DNA of 64,000 bases from Loigolactobacillus iwatensis (GCF_003950295.1 NZ_RHNP01000012.1:1-64000), one strand, 5' to 3'. Shown: positions 52,694 to 61,195, counted from the stretch's first letter. Notes: a model not told the origin generated them from the sequence alone. Translations and numbers: made by a program.

Positions 52694-53851
52694 TTATGCT
52701 TTAGTATCTAACAAAATATCGCCAATGAATTTTAGTTGATATTTGCGTAAAAAGGCGTCTTGTTCCTCTAACGTCTCTCGTTTTGTTGTTGGACTAACTA
52801 ATTCAAAAATACCATCAACCTGTTTGACCAACGCTTGAGTTGCTGGGTTTGTTAAAATTGAATTACTTTGAATAAATATTTGGTCGTACTTTGATGCTTG
52901 TTCGAGTATCTTTTCAGTTTCTTGGGCCATCTTATATCCCTGATCTGATGCCGGAATTGTTATACTGGCAAAATTTTCCGAAATTGGTTTTAATTTTCGG
53001 TCAGCCTCTTGATCCGCCGAGAATGAAATAAACAAGGTCTGACAACCCAATTTGGCAACTTGTTTGGCCAACCATTGACCCGAAATCGTTTCATCAGCGG
53101 CCGTAAGTAGCACTGTCTTTTTATCACCAATGGTCATCAAAAACTCACTTGCAAGTTGTGGTGTTTCAAACTTCGTAACATCAAAAACGTTGCGGTGGCC
53201 AAGATGATCCTGTAAAAATTTAGCATTGATACCTTTGCGCAGGAGACTAAATAACACGGCAATTAAACAAACCAATAAGAAACCTAGCAGACCACCCTGA
53301 AAGGTTGCTCCCAGCGTTTTAGGCTTTGTTGTATTAGTTTCCAACCAAGCTGATTGAATCAGACTTGCTTTACCTTTGCTTAAATAATTACCATACTGCG
53401 CTACAGCTGTTTCAGCAACGCTATCTGCAATCGTTGTTACATTCTTACGATTACCCTTGGCCTGAACTGAAATGAGGTTCGTATTAGAATTCTGCCAAGT
53501 CCCAACCGAATTTTGTAACTGTACCGAGTTCATTTTAATTCCTTGCTTAGCTAACGCTTGACTAGCAGTGGCCATAAAACGGCCACTGTGCATTATATAA
53601 GTGTAGGTTTTAACTGTCGATTCATCAGGAACCCATTGATCAAGACCGGCCTGCGTTGTTGGCTGCTTATTTGTCTTAGCACTTAATAAAACAAAAGTTG
53701 TGCCAGTATAACTGGTTGCTGTCGGCTTGTTAGCCGCCTGGTAGTTAAAGGCATAAGCGCCAATGAGACCACCGATAATTGCTAATAACATGACTTTCCA
53801 ATTAAATAGCGCCATTAACGCCGTATTTAGATGGTAAACTTTCTTTTGCAT
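52694..53851 (-). CDS. Wzz-like chain-length protein fused to a degenerate tyrosine-kinase-like domain
   Basis: A 385-residue protein. A membrane segment (about residues 18-36) and an extracellular part (residues 40-185) resemble Wzz/CpsC, which modulates polysaccharide chain length. A second membrane segment (about 187-206) is followed by a 170-residue cytoplasmic domain resembling the CpsD kinase fold (DKKTVLLTAADETISGQWLAKQVAKLGCQTLFISF). The Walker A glycine/lysine motif expected there is missing: AADETISGQW replaces it, and no tyrosine-rich tail follows. It is probably a non-catalytic pseudokinase. No separate CpsD or CpsB gene is near. Confidence 0.75.
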   Translation of the reverse strand: MQKKVYHLNTALMALFNWKVMLLAIIGGLIGAYAFNYQAANKPTATSYTGTTFVLLSAKTNKQPTTQAGLDQWVPDESTVKTYTYIMHSGRFMATASQALAKQGIKMNSVQLQNSVGTWQNSNTNLISVQAKGNRKNVTTIADSVAETAVAQYGNYLSKGKASLIQSAWLETNTTKPKTLGATFQGGLLGFLLVCLIAVLFSLLRKGINAKFLQDHLGHRNVFDVTKFETPQLASEFLMTIGDKKTVLLTAADETISGQWLAKQVAKLGCQTLFISFSADQEADRKLKPISENFASITIPASDQGYKMAQETEKILEQASKYDQIFIQSNSILTNPATQALVKQVDGIFELVSPTTKRETLEEQDAFLRKYQLKFIGDILLDTKA

Positions 53852-53945
53852 TTCATGCCTCTCATTTCAAACTATTATTAGTTGTTTGTTAGGCTGTACT
53901 TTAAAAATTGTCTAGTTGTTACTAATTTCGTATGGAAACATAGTA

Positions 53946-53981
53946 ACCCCCCTGATTGGATTTACTCTAACTCAGGGGGTT
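53946..53981. other. GC-rich hairpin upstream of the Wzz-like gene
   Basis: Inverted repeat AACCCCCCTGA/TCAGGGGGTT (53947-53981). Neither side has a T run, so a terminator role is doubtful. It could be a regulatory hairpin or a remnant of a repeat. Confidence 0.5.
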
Positions 53982-53984
53982 CAC

Positions 53985-54198
53985 TTCATCGTTCGTAGCA
54001 TCAAGATTATTAGCGCTTTTGGCTAATAATCCTCAATCGCGGAGTAGTAGCTAATCGCTTTTTCAAATACTCTCTATTCTAAACGTGTTTGAAAAAGCAG
54101 ATTCCTGCGGTTAGCTACAACAGCCAAATCACCTTTTTCAAAGGTAATTCGTCTGTTTAGGCTAATCCTCAGAATCTAACCGCTTTTTCAAACTCTCT
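53985..54198. repeat. Family A repeats, truncated copy I1 and copy I2
   Basis: I1 (53985-54076) keeps only the right part, ending CGCTTTTTCAAATACTCTC. I2 (54081-54198) is complete, from AAACGTGTTTGAAAAAGCAG to CCGCTTTTTCAAACTCTCTC, sharing GGTTAGCTACAACAGCC with copy G. An 11-bp sequence TCTCTATTCTA follows each copy (54071-54081 and 54196-54206). In the second it spans the rmlD stop codon. Confidence 0.88.
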
Positions 54199-55041
54199 CT
54201 ATTCTAGCTCACCCAAAAAAGTTCCTAAAACTTCCTGCCACGTTGGTAATACAAAACCACTAGCTTCGGTTTTACTCAAATCCAACAGTGCGTGCCGTGG
54301 TCGCCAAGCCTTCTGGGGATACTCTGCGGAGGTTACTGGGCTCACCGTCACTGCTTTGTTAGCCAAAATTGCCGTGGCAAAATCAAACCAGCTACACGTT
54401 CCCTGATTGGCCAAATGGTAAATGCCATAGGCCAAATGCTGATCAATCACGTAGGTCATAAATTCGGCTAAAGTGCGGGTCCAAGTTGGTCGGCCAAATT
54501 GATCATCAACAACTGTTAGTTGATCATGATCCTTCGCCAATTTGAGCATCGTGTAAACAAAATTATGCCCAAATTCGCCAAATACCCACGACGTGCGAAT
54601 AATATAGTAATTTTGCAGGTACTTTTGAACGGCAAGCTCACCTTCATATTTAGCGCGCCCGTATTCATTTCTAGGTGCCGGTTGATCCTCAACTTGATAA
54701 CTTTGCTGACTGTCACCATCAAAAACGTAATCAGTGCTGATATAAACCATTGTTGCACCAACACTTGCCGCCGCCTTAGCGACATTCTCAGTCCCTAGCA
54801 CGTTAACGGTTTGATTTGCCTTTTTCCCGGCACCTTCTTCAGCGGCATCCACCGCTGTATAGGCAGCACAATGGTAAACTAATTCCGGTTGATAACCAGC
54901 AAAGTAAGCGTTAACCTGCGTCTCATTCGTAATATCAAGATTATGGCTATCCGTCATTCGGTAGTCAACTTGACGCTCATCCAATAAATGGCACAATTCC
55001 GTACCTAATTGACCAGAAGCGCCGGTAATCATAATTCGCAT
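54199..55041 (-). CDS. rmlD: dTDP-4-dehydrorhamnose reductase RmlD
   Basis: The last step in dTDP-L-rhamnose synthesis: NAD(P)H reduction of dTDP-4-keto-L-rhamnose. Short-chain dehydrogenase fold with GASGQLG near the start, YISTDYVFDG, and the YGRAKYEGE catalytic Tyr-Lys pair. 280 residues. I used ATG 55041 (MRIMITGASGQLG), 4 bases after GGAGGG. A longer in-frame start is a TTG inside that SD. The stop abuts family A copy I2. Confidence 0.95.
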   Translation of the reverse strand: MRIMITGASGQLGTELCHLLDERQVDYRMTDSHNLDITNETQVNAYFAGYQPELVYHCAAYTAVDAAEEGAGKKANQTVNVLGTENVAKAAASVGATMVYISTDYVFDGDSQQSYQVEDQPAPRNEYGRAKYEGELAVQKYLQNYYIIRTSWVFGEFGHNFVYTMLKLAKDHDQLTVVDDQFGRPTWTRTLAEFMTYVIDQHLAYGIYHLANQGTCSWFDFATAILANKAVTVSPVTSAEYPQKAWRPRHALLDLSKTEASGFVLPTWQEVLGTFLGELE

Positions 55042-55065
55042 ATTACCCTCCAAATTCTATCGCTG

Positions 55066-56049
55066 TTACTTCAAGGCCGCTTTCGCCTTTAGTGGTTGCC
55101 ACCAAGCTTCATTGGCCTGGTACCACTTAATTGTCTTCACAATTCCAGTGTCAAAAGTATACTCAGGCTGCCAGCCAAGTTCCTTCGTAATCTTGGTTGG
55201 GTCAATGGCGTAACGCCGGTCATGGCCTAAACGATCGGCCACGTACTTAATGTGATCCTCCGACAAGCCTAACGTCTTCACAATTAAATGGACAATTTCG
55301 TTGTTATTCCGTTCGTTATGGCCACCAATATTGTAAACTTCACCTTTTTTGCCCTTTTCCAAAACCAGGTCAATGGCGTGACAATGATCGGAAACGTATA
55401 ACCAATCACGAATATTCTTACCATCACCGTAAATTGGTAGGGTCTTATCTTCCATGCCGTTAGAAACCATCAACGGAATCAACTTTTCAGGGAATTGGTA
55501 AGGTCCGTAATTATTGGAACAACGAGTAATATTAACGTTCATGCCGTAAGTTTCGTAGTAGGCCCGCACAATCATGTCGGCAGAAGCCTTACTAGCCGAA
55601 TACGGTGAGTTTGGCCGCAGCGGGGAGGCTTCATCGAAGTAACCTTCTGCCCCTAAAGTACCGTAAACTTCGTCGGTGGAAACCTGTAAGAATTTAGTGA
55701 CGCCTTGTTTTTTAGCGACATCCAATAAAGCTAATGTGCCTTGAACGTTGGTTTCAATAAAGACCTCTGGATGAAGAATTGAGCGATCCACATGGGATTC
55801 CGCCGCAAAGCTGACAATCCAGTCAATTTTGTACTGTTTGACCAAATAAGTCACTAATTCCCGGTTAACGATATTGCCCTGAACAAAGGTGTACCGGGGA
55901 TCGTCCTTGATACTATCTAGGTTATGTTGATTGCCCGCGTAAGTTAAAAGATCTAAATTAACAATTCGGTAGTCTGGGTGCTGGTTTAGCATATAATGAA
56001 TAAAATTACTGCCAATAAAACCAGCGCCACCAGTCACAAGTACGTTCAT
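55066..56049 (-). CDS. rmlB: dTDP-glucose 4,6-dehydratase RmlB
   Basis: Makes dTDP-4-keto-6-deoxyglucose. Extended SDR with GGAGFIGSNF, AAESHVDRS, STDEVYG and YSASKAS (Tyr-Lys pair). At 327 residues it is slightly short for the family, but all motifs are present. Its ATG overlaps the rmlC stop (TAATG), so translation is coupled. Confidence 0.97.
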   Translation of the reverse strand: MNVLVTGGAGFIGSNFIHYMLNQHPDYRIVNLDLLTYAGNQHNLDSIKDDPRYTFVQGNIVNRELVTYLVKQYKIDWIVSFAAESHVDRSILHPEVFIETNVQGTLALLDVAKKQGVTKFLQVSTDEVYGTLGAEGYFDEASPLRPNSPYSASKASADMIVRAYYETYGMNVNITRCSNNYGPYQFPEKLIPLMVSNGMEDKTLPIYGDGKNIRDWLYVSDHCHAIDLVLEKGKKGEVYNIGGHNERNNNEIVHLIVKTLGLSEDHIKYVADRLGHDRRYAIDPTKITKELGWQPEYTFDTGIVKTIKWYQANEAWWQPLKAKAALK

Positions 56050-56618
56050 TAATTTTTACCTCCGTAAACGAAGTTCAAGTCAGCGTCTTTTAACCGCGGG
56101 TGATGTTTATCCTTTTCCGACAACACAAGGTCATCCAGTGGCATTGGCCATTCAATGCCAATATCAGGATCATCATAAGCTAAACCGCCATCCGCGTCAG
56201 GCGCGTAATAGCCGTCACACTTGTAGGCCACATTGCAATTAGCCGTTAAAGTCATGAAACCATGGGCGAACCCCTTTGGCACCAATAACTGGCGGTGGTT
56301 GAATTCACTTAAAATAAAGCCTTGCCACTGACCATATGTCGGTGAGCCCGTCCGAACATCAATGATGACGTCGTAGATAACACCAGTGATTGCCCGTAAC
56401 AATTTAGTTTGGGCGTGCGGGGCCCGCTGAAAGTGCATCCCCCGTAAAACCCCCGGTTCAACGGACAATGACTGGTTATCTTGGAGCCACTCAACGTCAA
56501 CGCCAGCAGCCTTGAACTTATTGGCGGTAAAAGTTTCCGTGAAGAAACCCCGGTGGTCCCCAAAAACGTCAGTTTCAATAATTTTAGCATCGGTTAATTT
56601 TGTGTCGATTACTTTCAT
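56049..56618 (-). CDS. rmlC: dTDP-4-dehydrorhamnose 3,5-epimerase RmlC
   Basis: The epimerase of the rhamnose pathway. A cupin of 189 residues with DHRGFFTETF, LRGMHFQRAPHAQTKLLRA (active His) and VPKGFAHGFMTL. AGGAGAATTAAACT precedes the ATG. It sits between rmlA and rmlB in one operon. Confidence 0.97.
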   Translation of the reverse strand: MKVIDTKLTDAKIIETDVFGDHRGFFTETFTANKFKAAGVDVEWLQDNQSLSVEPGVLRGMHFQRAPHAQTKLLRAITGVIYDVIIDVRTGSPTYGQWQGFILSEFNHRQLLVPKGFAHGFMTLTANCNVAYKCDGYYAPDADGGLAYDDPDIGIEWPMPLDDLVLSEKDKHHPRLKDADLNFVYGGKN

Positions 56619-56625
56619 AGTTAGT

Positions 56626-57507
56626 TTAATTCTCCTCTTTTTCTTCTGCGACCAATTGCAATAAGTACTGGCCGTACCCGGTCTTTTTAAGTGGTTCGGC
56701 TAATTTGGCTACCTGGTCTAGGTTGATGTAACCCATTCGGTAAGCAATTTCTTCCAAACAAGCAACCTCAAAATTCTGCCGGTCCTGCACCGTGGCAATG
56801 AAACCCGAAGCCTGGTGCAACGACTCGTGAGTTCCCGTATCTAACCAAGCGTACCCGCGGCCCATAATTTGCACATCAAGTTGGCCCTTTTCAAGGTAGA
56901 CTTTATTGACATCGGTAATCTCCAATTCACCCCGCGGCGAAGGTTTAATGTCCTTGGCAATCTGCACCACTTGATTATCGTAAAAATACAAGCCCGTGAT
57001 TGCGTAATTACTAGCCGGATGAGCTGGCTTTTCAACGATCGATTTAACACGCTTCTGCTTGTCAAAGTCCACCACACCAAATCGTTCAGGATCATTAACG
57101 TGGTAACCAAAAACAGTTGCCCCAGTTGGCTTAGCTGCTGCTTGTTGTAATAATTTGGAGAGGCCACCACCATAAAAGATGTTGTCCCCTAAAATCAGGC
57201 AAACCGAATCCGTCCCAATAAAGTCCGCGGCTAAAATAAATGCCTCAGCCAAACCATTCGGATGTTCCTGGACTTTGTACGAAATATGTATGCCCAAATC
57301 TTGGCCATCATGAAATAATTCCTCAAACCGCGGCGTATCCCGTGGCGTTGAAATAATCATGATATCCTGAATCCCAGCTAACATTAAGCTGGATAATGGG
57401 TAATAAATCATGGGTTTATCGTAAACCGGAATTAATTGTTTTGAAATTGCCCGGGTTACTGGGTACAGGCGCGTGCCTGACCCGCCGGCGAGAATGATGC
57501 CTTTCAT
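56626..57507 (-). CDS. rmlA: Glucose-1-phosphate thymidylyltransferase RmlA
   Basis: Forms dTDP-glucose from glucose-1-phosphate and dTTP, the first rhamnose step. The nucleotidyltransferase motifs [20 protein letters not shown] and [10 protein letters not shown] are present, and the length of 293 matches. First gene of the rmlACBD operon. A possible -10, TACAAT, lies about 60 bases upstream on the minus strand, with a poor -35. Confidence 0.97.
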   Translation of the reverse strand: MKGIILAGGSGTRLYPVTRAISKQLIPVYDKPMIYYPLSSLMLAGIQDIMIISTPRDTPRFEELFHDGQDLGIHISYKVQEHPNGLAEAFILAADFIGTDSVCLILGDNIFYGGGLSKLLQQAAAKPTGATVFGYHVNDPERFGVVDFDKQKRVKSIVEKPAHPASNYAITGLYFYDNQVVQIAKDIKPSPRGELEITDVNKVYLEKGQLDVQIMGRGYAWLDTGTHESLHQASGFIATVQDRQNFEVACLEEIAYRMGYINLDQVAKLAEPLKKTGYGQYLLQLVAEEKEEN

Positions 57508-57608
57508 GGCTATTATCTCCTCATTAATTTGACTTAAACACTAAGTATTGTACCATATCAGGACCGAAGTACACTTTTATATCCGCATTTTAAGCTTTCT
57601 TTATAGAC

Positions 57609-57656
57609 TAAAAAAATAGGAGCCATAACAAAATCGAATTTTGTCACAACTCCTAG
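57609..57656 (-). terminator. Terminator of nagR
   Basis: Stem AGGAGTTGTGACAAAATTC/GATTTTGTTATGGCTCCT with small mismatches and seven T on the minus strand, about 25 bases after the nagR stop. Confidence 0.85.
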
Positions 57657-57678
57657 TTATAGTCCATCAACAACCAAT

Positions 57679-58380
57679 TTAACGCTCTAAATAGAATTCA
57701 AAACGTGTCCCAACGTACTGGGTACGCACATATTCAAACGGTTCGCCTGATTGTAAAAACGAGACTTGACGTAACCGCAAAATTGGATCACCACGTTTAA
57801 TTTGAAGAAAGTCGGCAATCCGTTCTGAGGAAACTTGGGCGGTAACTGTTTGTTGTGCACCGCCAAGAACTAGATTAGCCTTTTCTTCTAGAGTTCGGTA
57901 CAACGAGCTTGTTACCTCGGCCTTGCTAAAGTCCTGAACCAAGGCCTCAGGTACCGTTGCAACCTCAAAGCTAATCGGAACATCATCGGCAAACCGAATT
58001 CGTTCCATTCGCAATACCTGCGCGCCATCGGGTAAATTCAGTTTTTCTTTTTCTGAAAGCGAGGGACTGGCAACATGATAAGAGATTGTTTTACTGGAAG
58101 GTGTTTTTCCTTGCGCCAGCATGATATCCGTAAAACTAGTTACACCTGACATCTTCTCTTGGACTTTTTGGTTGGCCACGTAAGTCCCTGCACCAACCCG
58201 GCGTTCTAAAATGCCTTCATCCACAAGTGTTTGAATCGCTTGACGCAAAGTCATTCGACTAACACCGAAACTAATCGCAAGTTCACGCTCAGAGGGTATC
58301 CGATCCCCAATCGCCCATTTTCCAGCTTCAATATCACGCTTAATTGAATTATGAATTTGAATATAAACCGGCGATTCCAT
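57679..58380 (-). CDS. nagR: GntR/HutC-family regulator, NagR (YvoA)-like
   Basis: A 233-residue repressor of N-acetylglucosamine use. The N-terminal winged helix (about residues 1-70: GDRIPSERELAISFGVSRMTLRQAI) and a UTRA effector domain (about 85-230) match NagR/YvoA, which releases DNA on binding GlcN6P or GlcNAc6P. A TGGTATAGACCA palindrome inside the nagA promoter fits its operator. GGGGGCGG precedes the ATG. It is 166 bp downstream of nagA and may be co-transcribed through a weak hairpin. Confidence 0.9.
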   Translation of the reverse strand: MESPVYIQIHNSIKRDIEAGKWAIGDRIPSERELAISFGVSRMTLRQAIQTLVDEGILERRVGAGTYVANQKVQEKMSGVTSFTDIMLAQGKTPSSKTISYHVASPSLSEKEKLNLPDGAQVLRMERIRFADDVPISFEVATVPEALVQDFSKAEVTSSLYRTLEEKANLVLGGAQQTVTAQVSSERIADFLQIKRGDPILRLRQVSFLQSGEPFEYVRTQYVGTRFEFYLER

Positions 58381-58414
58381 GAATACCGCCCCCCTTTTTT
58401 CAATTATTTAAACA

Positions 58415-58535
58415 AAGGCTGAGACAAAAAATCTTAGCCCCTATTATCTCTGAGCATTATTCTAGAACGTGCGCCAAAGGTCTGGCTTCACGTGCCTAAC
58501 GCCAGTTAAGCCAAAAACAGCCTTTTCCCACCCCT
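58415..58535 (-). repeat. Family C repeat, copy 2 (after nagA)
   Basis: About 120 bp, a shorter and more diverged member: CACGTGAAGCCAGACCTTTGG, GCGCACGTTCTAGAATAATG and the end hairpin GGCTAAGA/TCTCAGCC. It lacks a strong T run, so termination may be partial and nagR may be read from the nagA promoter. Related to 25894 and 60853. Confidence 0.75.
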
Positions 58536-58546
58536 GGCTTTAAAAT

Positions 58547-59695
58547 CTATTTTTCACCTTTAACAAAATGCCGACCATAACTGTAAGTTTCCAATAAATT
58601 GCAGTCATTATCGATAATATTCAAATCAGCGTCTTTGCCTTCAGCAATGCCACCTTTAGCTTCCAAGCCGAATTCAGCCGCTTGGTTAACCGAGCTCATC
58701 AAAACAGCATCGTATAAATCAGCGTCAGTGAATTTCATTGAATTTTTGAACGCGTCTGGGTATTCAAGAACCGACCCAGCCAAAGTACCGTCAGCTAAAC
58801 GTGCCTGTTTGTCTTTAACGAAGACCTTTTGACCACCAAGTTCGCTTTCGCCTTCAGGCATCCCTTTAGAACGCATCGAATCCGTTACTAACTCAATTCG
58901 TTCAGGTCCTTTTTGGTCAAAGGCAAGTTCCAACATATCAGGCACAATGTGGAAACCGTCCATGATTAATTCAGCGTACATATTATTTTCCAACATAACG
59001 TGACCAGTAACACCAGGTTCACGGTGCTTAAATTCACGCTGGGCATTGTACAAATGTGTGGCGTGACTAGCCTTACTGTGCAATAAATCGGCCCGTGTGG
59101 CGTTACTATGGCCTACAGCAGGTACGATTCCGTGTGCTAAACAATAATCTTCGAATTCTTTTGAATGATCATCCTCGGGCGCGTAAGTAATTAATTTAAC
59201 TAAGCCACCGGCCAATTCATTCCAATGATCTAATAATTCTGGATTAGGATCTTTGATGTATTCTTCTGGCTGAGCACCCTTATATTTAGCTGAAATAAAA
59301 GGCCCTTCCAAATGAACACCCTGAATAACTGGGTTTCGGTCAGCCGCCTTCTTAACACCGCGCATTGCATTATCAATGTTGGCGTTACTTTGCGTCATTG
59401 TCGTTGCAAAATAAGTTGTAATTCCTTCATTTTTAGTCATCTTCTGGACCATTGTATCAATCTGGTCAGGATCACCATCCATCGCGTCAAAACCGTAACC
59501 GCCATGACTATGAACGTCAATGAAACCGGGAATAATCGTCTTTCCAGTGGCCACAATTACTTCATCACCGGGATAATTTTTAAATTCTTCCATTGGGCCG
59601 ACTGCCAAAATTTTGTCATCAAACCGAACAAAACCATCATCAATGATATCATCACCAGTATAGATCGTTGCGTGTTTCAAGACTTTTATACTCAT
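58547..59695 (-). CDS. nagA: N-acetylglucosamine-6-phosphate deacetylase NagA
   Basis: Removes acetate from GlcNAc6P, feeding GlcN6P into glycolysis or wall synthesis. The amidohydrolase motifs DVHSHGGYGFDAMDG (metal), VHLEGPF, AVGHSNAT, HATHLYNA and VTDSM are present. 382 residues. AGGTGG lies 10 bases before the ATG. Controlled by the operator in its promoter (59770-59798). The deaminase nagB is not in the window. Confidence 0.96.
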   Translation of the reverse strand: MSIKVLKHATIYTGDDIIDDGFVRFDDKILAVGPMEEFKNYPGDEVIVATGKTIIPGFIDVHSHGGYGFDAMDGDPDQIDTMVQKMTKNEGITTYFATTMTQSNANIDNAMRGVKKAADRNPVIQGVHLEGPFISAKYKGAQPEEYIKDPNPELLDHWNELAGGLVKLITYAPEDDHSKEFEDYCLAHGIVPAVGHSNATRADLLHSKASHATHLYNAQREFKHREPGVTGHVMLENNMYAELIMDGFHIVPDMLELAFDQKGPERIELVTDSMRSKGMPEGESELGGQKVFVKDKQARLADGTLAGSVLEYPDAFKNSMKFTDADLYDAVLMSSVNQAAEFGLEAKGGIAEGKDADLNIIDNDCNLLETYSYGRHFVKGEK

Positions 59696-59769
59696 TCGCT
59701 AGATTCCACCTTTTTAATTAATTAGACCAAAGTAAGTTCAGTGACCTACGCTTAATCCACAATAAACTC

Positions 59770-59798
59770 ATTATAACTGGTATAGACCAAAGAAGCAA
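59770..59798 (-). promoter_or_regulatory. nagA promoter with NagR-type operator
   Basis: Minus-strand TTGCTT (complement of 59793-59798), 17 bases, TATAAT (complement of 59770-59775). The palindrome TGGTATAGACCA (59778-59789) fills the spacer, resembling the YvoA/NagR site core TGGTCTAGACCA. A similar half-site, TTAGACCA, lies near 59722-59729. Binding there would block polymerase. Confidence 0.8.
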
Positions 59799-59830
59799 TG
59801 CCAAACACCCCACTTATTGTTGGGTTAGCA

Positions 59831-60622
59831 CTACTCACGCTCAATTGTAGCATCAATTCCCTTAACAACAGCAGTCATTAAACCAGCCTCTTCCATTGCC
59901 AGTAGTCCAGCCACTGTCGTACCACCTGGGGACGAAACTTGATCAATTAAATTCCAAGGATTTTCTTCAGTTACGAGAAGATTGGCGGCACTTCCTAACA
60001 CCGTTTGTGCAGCAATTTTAGTGGCATCGACTTTGCTAAGACCGTGCTTAACACCAGCCCGTGACAGTGCATCAATGAATAAATAAGCGTAGGCCGGCGC
60101 GCTACCTGCAATGGCAGCAAAAGTTGTAAAATCTTTTTCCGCTAAAAATTGCGTTTTACCTAAAGCAGTAAAAATTGCTTGTGCCTTGGCCGAATCGGCC
60201 TCTGGGGTCACTTCGTTGGCAACTAAAGCCGTCATGCCTTGATTAATTGCCACATTAACGTTGGGCATGGCCCGCATAATACTCAAATCAGCATTATCCG
60301 CCGCATCAGCCAGGTCGCTTAACGTCACCCCACCGGCCACTGAAATTAAAAGTGGCGTTTTTTCTTCAAGTACTTTTTGCAAGGATGTTATTATCTCAAG
60401 GGACGCATTAGCCGTCGCCGCCAAAATAACAACGTCACTTTGCGTAACTAACGCTTGATTACTCGCTACCGCCGTATACTGGTGGGCCTTAGCGTAAGGT
60501 TGGTAATGCGCTTTATGGGCACTATGAACCAAAATATCACTAGGCCGACTAAATTTGGCCGCAACTAAACCAGTCATCATTGCTTGTGCCATATGTCCAG
60601 CACCGATAAAACCAATCTTCAT
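59831..60622 (-). CDS. proC: Pyrroline-5-carboxylate reductase ProC
   Basis: Last step of proline synthesis: reduces pyrroline-5-carboxylate with NAD(P)H. 263 residues. GFIGAGHMAQAM is the nucleotide motif, and DQVSSPGGTTVAGL and AGSAPAYAYLFIDAL belong to the conserved C-terminal part. GGGGAG lies 5 bases before the ATG. proA and proB are not next to it. Confidence 0.95.
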   Translation of the reverse strand: MKIGFIGAGHMAQAMMTGLVAAKFSRPSDILVHSAHKAHYQPYAKAHQYTAVASNQALVTQSDVVILAATANASLEIITSLQKVLEEKTPLLISVAGGVTLSDLADAADNADLSIMRAMPNVNVAINQGMTALVANEVTPEADSAKAQAIFTALGKTQFLAEKDFTTFAAIAGSAPAYAYLFIDALSRAGVKHGLSKVDATKIAAQTVLGSAANLLVTEENPWNLIDQVSSPGGTTVAGLLAMEEAGLMTAVVKGIDATIERE

Positions 60623-60852
60623 TTAAACTCCCCATTTCTATTGTTAGTAGCAACCAATCAGATTAAAACGCCGCCAATACTTCATCGCTTGGCAGTGGAA
60701 TAGTATCCATCTTCACGCTATAAAAATACAGCCTTGAAATTTAACTATCATCGACTTCTTAACTACCCACCAGTCATTCCTCAATTTAACTATCCTGAGC
60801 GTAGCCAAATTTTGAAGAGCTGTCAAATAGAATTAAAAGTGATCAGGCCAAC
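60623..60852. other. Gap upstream of proC, no gene
   Basis: No coding frame is credible. Two imperfect copies of AATTTAACTATC (about 60738 and 60785) are the only repeated element. A proC promoter could lie here, but I see no strong consensus. Confidence 0.5.
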
Positions 60853-61027
60853 AAAAAAAGCCTAGACAAAAGTCCCAGGCTCTTACTAATTCCAATCATT
60901 GCTCTAGAATATGCGCCAAAAGTCTGAGTTTACGTGCCTAACTACGGCTAATCCAATAACCATAGTACGGTTACAGGATTAGCCTACGTTACGCAGTAAC
61001 CCCAAAACCGACTTTTGTCCCACTCCT
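60853..61027 (-). repeat. Family C repeat with terminator, copy 3 (after tRNA-Gln)
   Basis: About 175 bp, closely similar to 25894-26068, including CGTAACGTAGGCTAATCC, CACGTAAACTCAGACTTTT and the end hairpin AGCCTGGGACTTTTGTCTAGGCT followed by T7. It starts 6 bases after the tRNA-Gln 3' end and would end the tRNA transcript. Confidence 0.85.
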
Positions 61028-61033
61028 GACTAA

Positions 61034-61105
61034 CTGGGATAGCTGGATTCGAACCAGCGCATGACAGAGTCAAAGTCTGTTGCCTTACCACTTGGCTATA
61101 TCCCA
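61034..61105 (-). tRNA. tRNA-Gln (anticodon TTG)
   Basis: 72 bases. Acceptor TGGGATA pairs with TATCCCA, discriminator G. The anticodon arm CAGACTTTGACTCTG gives TTG. The T arm CTGGTTCGAATCCAG is canonical. CCA is not encoded. It directly follows tRNA-Tyr in the same transcript. Confidence 0.95.
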
Positions 61106-61114
61106 ATCAAAAAA

Positions 61115-61195
61115 TGGAGGAGAGTGGATTCGAACCACCGAACCCGAAGGAGCGGATTTACAGTCCGCCGCGTTTAGCCACTTCGCTACTCCTCC
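61115..61195 (-). tRNA. tRNA-Tyr (anticodon GTA)
   Basis: 81 bases with a class II variable arm. Acceptor GGAGGAG pairs with CTCCTCC, discriminator A. The anticodon arm CGGACTGTAAATCCG gives GTA. T arm GGTGGTTCGAATCCACT. CCA not encoded. Confidence 0.95.

Noticed and set aside
53946-53981. Terminator upstream of the Wzz-like gene
   Set aside because: The stem is strong but no T run follows on either strand.
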